A DNA stretch of 64,000 nt. Source: JAFMDF01 sp965277445 (lineage in GTDB: Bacteria; Bacteroidota; Bacteroidia; Chitinophagales; Saprospiraceae). The number at the start of each line of letters is the position of its first letter. The stretch's first letter is position 1. The stretch spans positions 2,170,001 through 2,234,000 of the forward strand of contig CBDICY010000032.1 of assembly GCA_965277445.1 (NCBI GenBank), read 5' to 3'. The position numbers and the translations under genes are program-made. The notes under the pieces were generated by a model. That model worked only from the letters and a program-made list of their open reading frames with translations. It was not told the origin of the DNA and made no database searches. This document shows, piece by piece, positions 62,338 to 64,000 of the stretch.

Positions 62338-63798
62338 ATGAGCCAACCCAAAACACTTGGAGAATTAAAAGCGTCCGGTTACCAATCTCGTTCTATCAAA
62401 GAAGAATTACGAGAGAACTTAATCAAAAAAATCACTAAAAAAGAGAAAATATTCAATGGCATTATTGGTTTTGATGATACCGTTATTCCTGATTTAGAAA
62501 GAGCTATTTTATCTAGGCATAATGTACTCTTATTAGGATTAAGAGGACAAGCGAAGACTCGTTTGGCTAGATTGATGGTGCAATTATTAGATGAATATAT
62601 GCCCATCGTTGCTGGTAGCGAATTAAATGATGATCCGTTGAATCCAATCTCTAGGGTAGCCATTGATTTAATTGCCAAACATGGGGACGATACACCTATT
62701 GCTTGGGTACATCGAGCCGAACGATATGTGGAAAAATTAGCAACGCCCGATGTAAGTATTGCCGATTTGGTAGGAGACGTCGACCCGATTAAAGCCGCTA
62801 CGTTAAAATTGCCTTACTCTGATGAGCGAGTGATTCACTTTGGTTTAATTCCACGTTCTCACCGTTGTATTTTTGTGATTAATGAATTACCAGATTTGCA
62901 AGCTAGAATTCAAGTATCCTTGTTTAATATTTTGCAGGAAGGTGATATGCAAATCAGAGGTTTTAAATTGCGTTTACCTTTAGAAATACAATTTGTCTTT
63001 ACGGCCAATCCAGAAGATTATACGAATAGAGGAAGTATTATTACGCCTTTAAAAGATAGAATCGAGAGTCAAATTTTGACGCATTATCCAAAGGACATTG
63101 CAACGGCGAGAATCATTACCGATCAAGAGGCGGCGATTACAAAAGGGCAACAGTCGATTCGAGTACCAGAAATATTAAAAGTCTTATTGGAACGAATTTC
63201 TTTTGAAGCTAGAGAAAGTGAGTTCATTGATGAAAAGAGTGGGGTATCTGCTCGTTTAAGTATTTCTGCTTACGAAAATTTATTATCTGCCGCAGAACGC
63301 CGAATGCTCATCAACGGAGAAAAGAAAACCACCGCAAGAATTACCGATTTTTGGGGGATTGTTCCTGCCATTACAGGTAAGGTAGAATTGGTGTATGAAG
63401 GAGAACAAGAAGGACCTTATAGCGTTGCCATGAACCTAATCGGAAGTGCGATTAAAAAAGAATTTTTAGAATTATTCCCTAACCCGGAAAAACTAAAAAG
63501 AGGTCGACAAAAAGATCCTTACGGCACCGTTCGAGCTTGGTTTTCTGGAGGCAATGGCGTAAATCTATTGAATGACGAAAAAGATGTCAATTATAAAAAA
63601 GCTTTAGACAAAGTAGCAGGTTTAAGAAAGATGGTCGAGCATGAAGAGGTGGCGAAAGAAGATGTCTATACCTATATGGAATTGCTGTTACACGGTTTAG
63701 CAGAATTTAGTGTCATCAATAAAGATTATATTGAATCGCAATTTACTTTCCATGATTACTTGGCGAATATGTTGGGTGATTTGGGGGATGAGGAGTAA
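62338..63798 (+). CDS. MoxR / Mg-chelatase-type AAA+ ATPase
   Basis: The 486-aa AAA+ protein has Walker A GLRGQAKT (residues 67-74), a Walker B/sensor region IFVINELPDLQARIQVSLFNILQEGD, sensor FVFTANPEDYTNRG and an arginine finger context LKDRIESQI. It belongs to the MoxR/RavA/ChlI-like clade that remodels partner proteins, often paired with a VWA-domain protein encoded next to it; any partner would lie beyond the window end. It starts at ATG 62338 and is followed by a terminator-like hairpin, which makes a co-transcribed downstream partner less likely. Confidence 0.83.
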   Translation: MSQPKTLGELKASGYQSRSIKEELRENLIKKITKKEKIFNGIIGFDDTVIPDLERAILSRHNVLLLGLRGQAKTRLARLMVQLLDEYMPIVAGSELNDDPLNPISRVAIDLIAKHGDDTPIAWVHRAERYVEKLATPDVSIADLVGDVDPIKAATLKLPYSDERVIHFGLIPRSHRCIFVINELPDLQARIQVSLFNILQEGDMQIRGFKLRLPLEIQFVFTANPEDYTNRGSIITPLKDRIESQILTHYPKDIATARIITDQEAAITKGQQSIRVPEILKVLLERISFEARESEFIDEKSGVSARLSISAYENLLSAAERRMLINGEKKTTARITDFWGIVPAITGKVELVYEGEQEGPYSVAMNLIGSAIKKEFLELFPNPEKLKRGRQKDPYGTVRAWFSGGNGVNLLNDEKDVNYKKALDKVAGLRKMVEHEEVAKEDVYTYMELLLHGLAEFSVINKDYIESQFTFHDYLANMLGDLGDEE

Positions 63799-63878
63799 CG
63801 TATAGTAGACAGTAAAAAATTAAGCAATTTTTAGTAGGTACAGTTTAGCTGTTTATTGCCAACTATACTAGATTTTGC

Positions 63879-63917
63879 AAAAGTTCTTAATAAATATTAT
63901 ATTTGTTAAGAACTTTT
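63879..63917 (+). terminator. Terminator after the AAA ATPase gene
   Basis: The stem AAAAGTTCTTAA / TTAAGAACTTTT with a 15-base loop, followed by TTAATTTT, lies 80 bp past the stop. Confidence 0.65.
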
Positions 63918-64000
63918 TAATTTTAAACTAGGCTCTTATAACCCAACGGGGTGATAGCAAGAATGCTATAAATAAAACTGATTTTTCACCTAAAAAAGCT

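Overview
The window reads as a chromosome segment of a low-GC member of the Bacteroidota, most likely a Saprospirales-type marine or freshwater bacterium. The pointers are a T9SS-type C-terminal sorting domain on a secreted M36 protease, promoters of the TTG/TAnnTTTG type, secreted proteins ending in IPTM(S/N)QWG plus a hydrophobic tail, and a 7TMR-DISM hybrid kinase with an AraC output domain. The genus cannot be fixed from sequence reading alone.

Positions 1-24.9 kb look like an integrated mobile element loaded with defence genes and abutting a tRNA-Asp gene. The left end (42-2551) is a tight cassette of small membrane proteins, four of them with a C-terminal membrane anchor, ending in an M15 peptidase. 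It resembles the membrane-protein and lysis part of a lipid-containing provirus, but this is inference. Then follow (a) a four-gene minus-strand operon, 8602 to 2577: an unrecognised protein, two DUF262/DUF1524 proteins, and a 471-aa protein whose first 26 residues are a near-perfect copy of ribosomal protein bTHX; (b) a decayed second copy of the 3' end of the M15 gene; (c) a Gabija-type gajA-gajB pair; (d) an Eco57I-like restriction-modification locus whose XRE controller is split by an IS66 element with an exact 8-bp target duplication, and whose bifunctional enzyme is clipped at its C-terminus by a second IS; (e) an XRE regulator and a tyrosine recombinase with its own C-terminal HTH, next to tRNA-Asp.

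Positions 25-52 kb are mostly core chromosome: accA, a DUF6913 gene, dapA, an alpha-oxoamine synthase, an IS1634-like insertion that cut the end of a glycine-rich surface-protein gene, its tandem paralogue, a broken AraC gene, a CAP-domain protein, the hybrid kinase, a rhodanese, dnaG, a 1601-aa M36 protease, a calcineurin-type phosphatase, a lytic transglycosylase and dnaE.

Positions 52.0-59.5 kb hold the most interesting locus, a minus-strand operon that looks like an undescribed multi-core RiPP pathway. It encodes a 568-aa Thr/Cys-rich polyprotein made of 12 segments separated by 11 Ala-Gln junctions, an APH-fold kinase, a HopA1-type lyase (kinase plus lyase is the class V lanthipeptide and thioamitide dehydration pair), a LanC-like cyclase with its zinc ligands, and a leaderless S53 (sedolisin) protease that keeps the catalytic Glu/Asp/Asp/Ser but lacks both Asp calcium ligands. 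A small unknown gene precedes the precursor and an orphan AraC regulator lies further upstream. The window closes with a PlsC-type acyltransferase and a MoxR-like ATPase.
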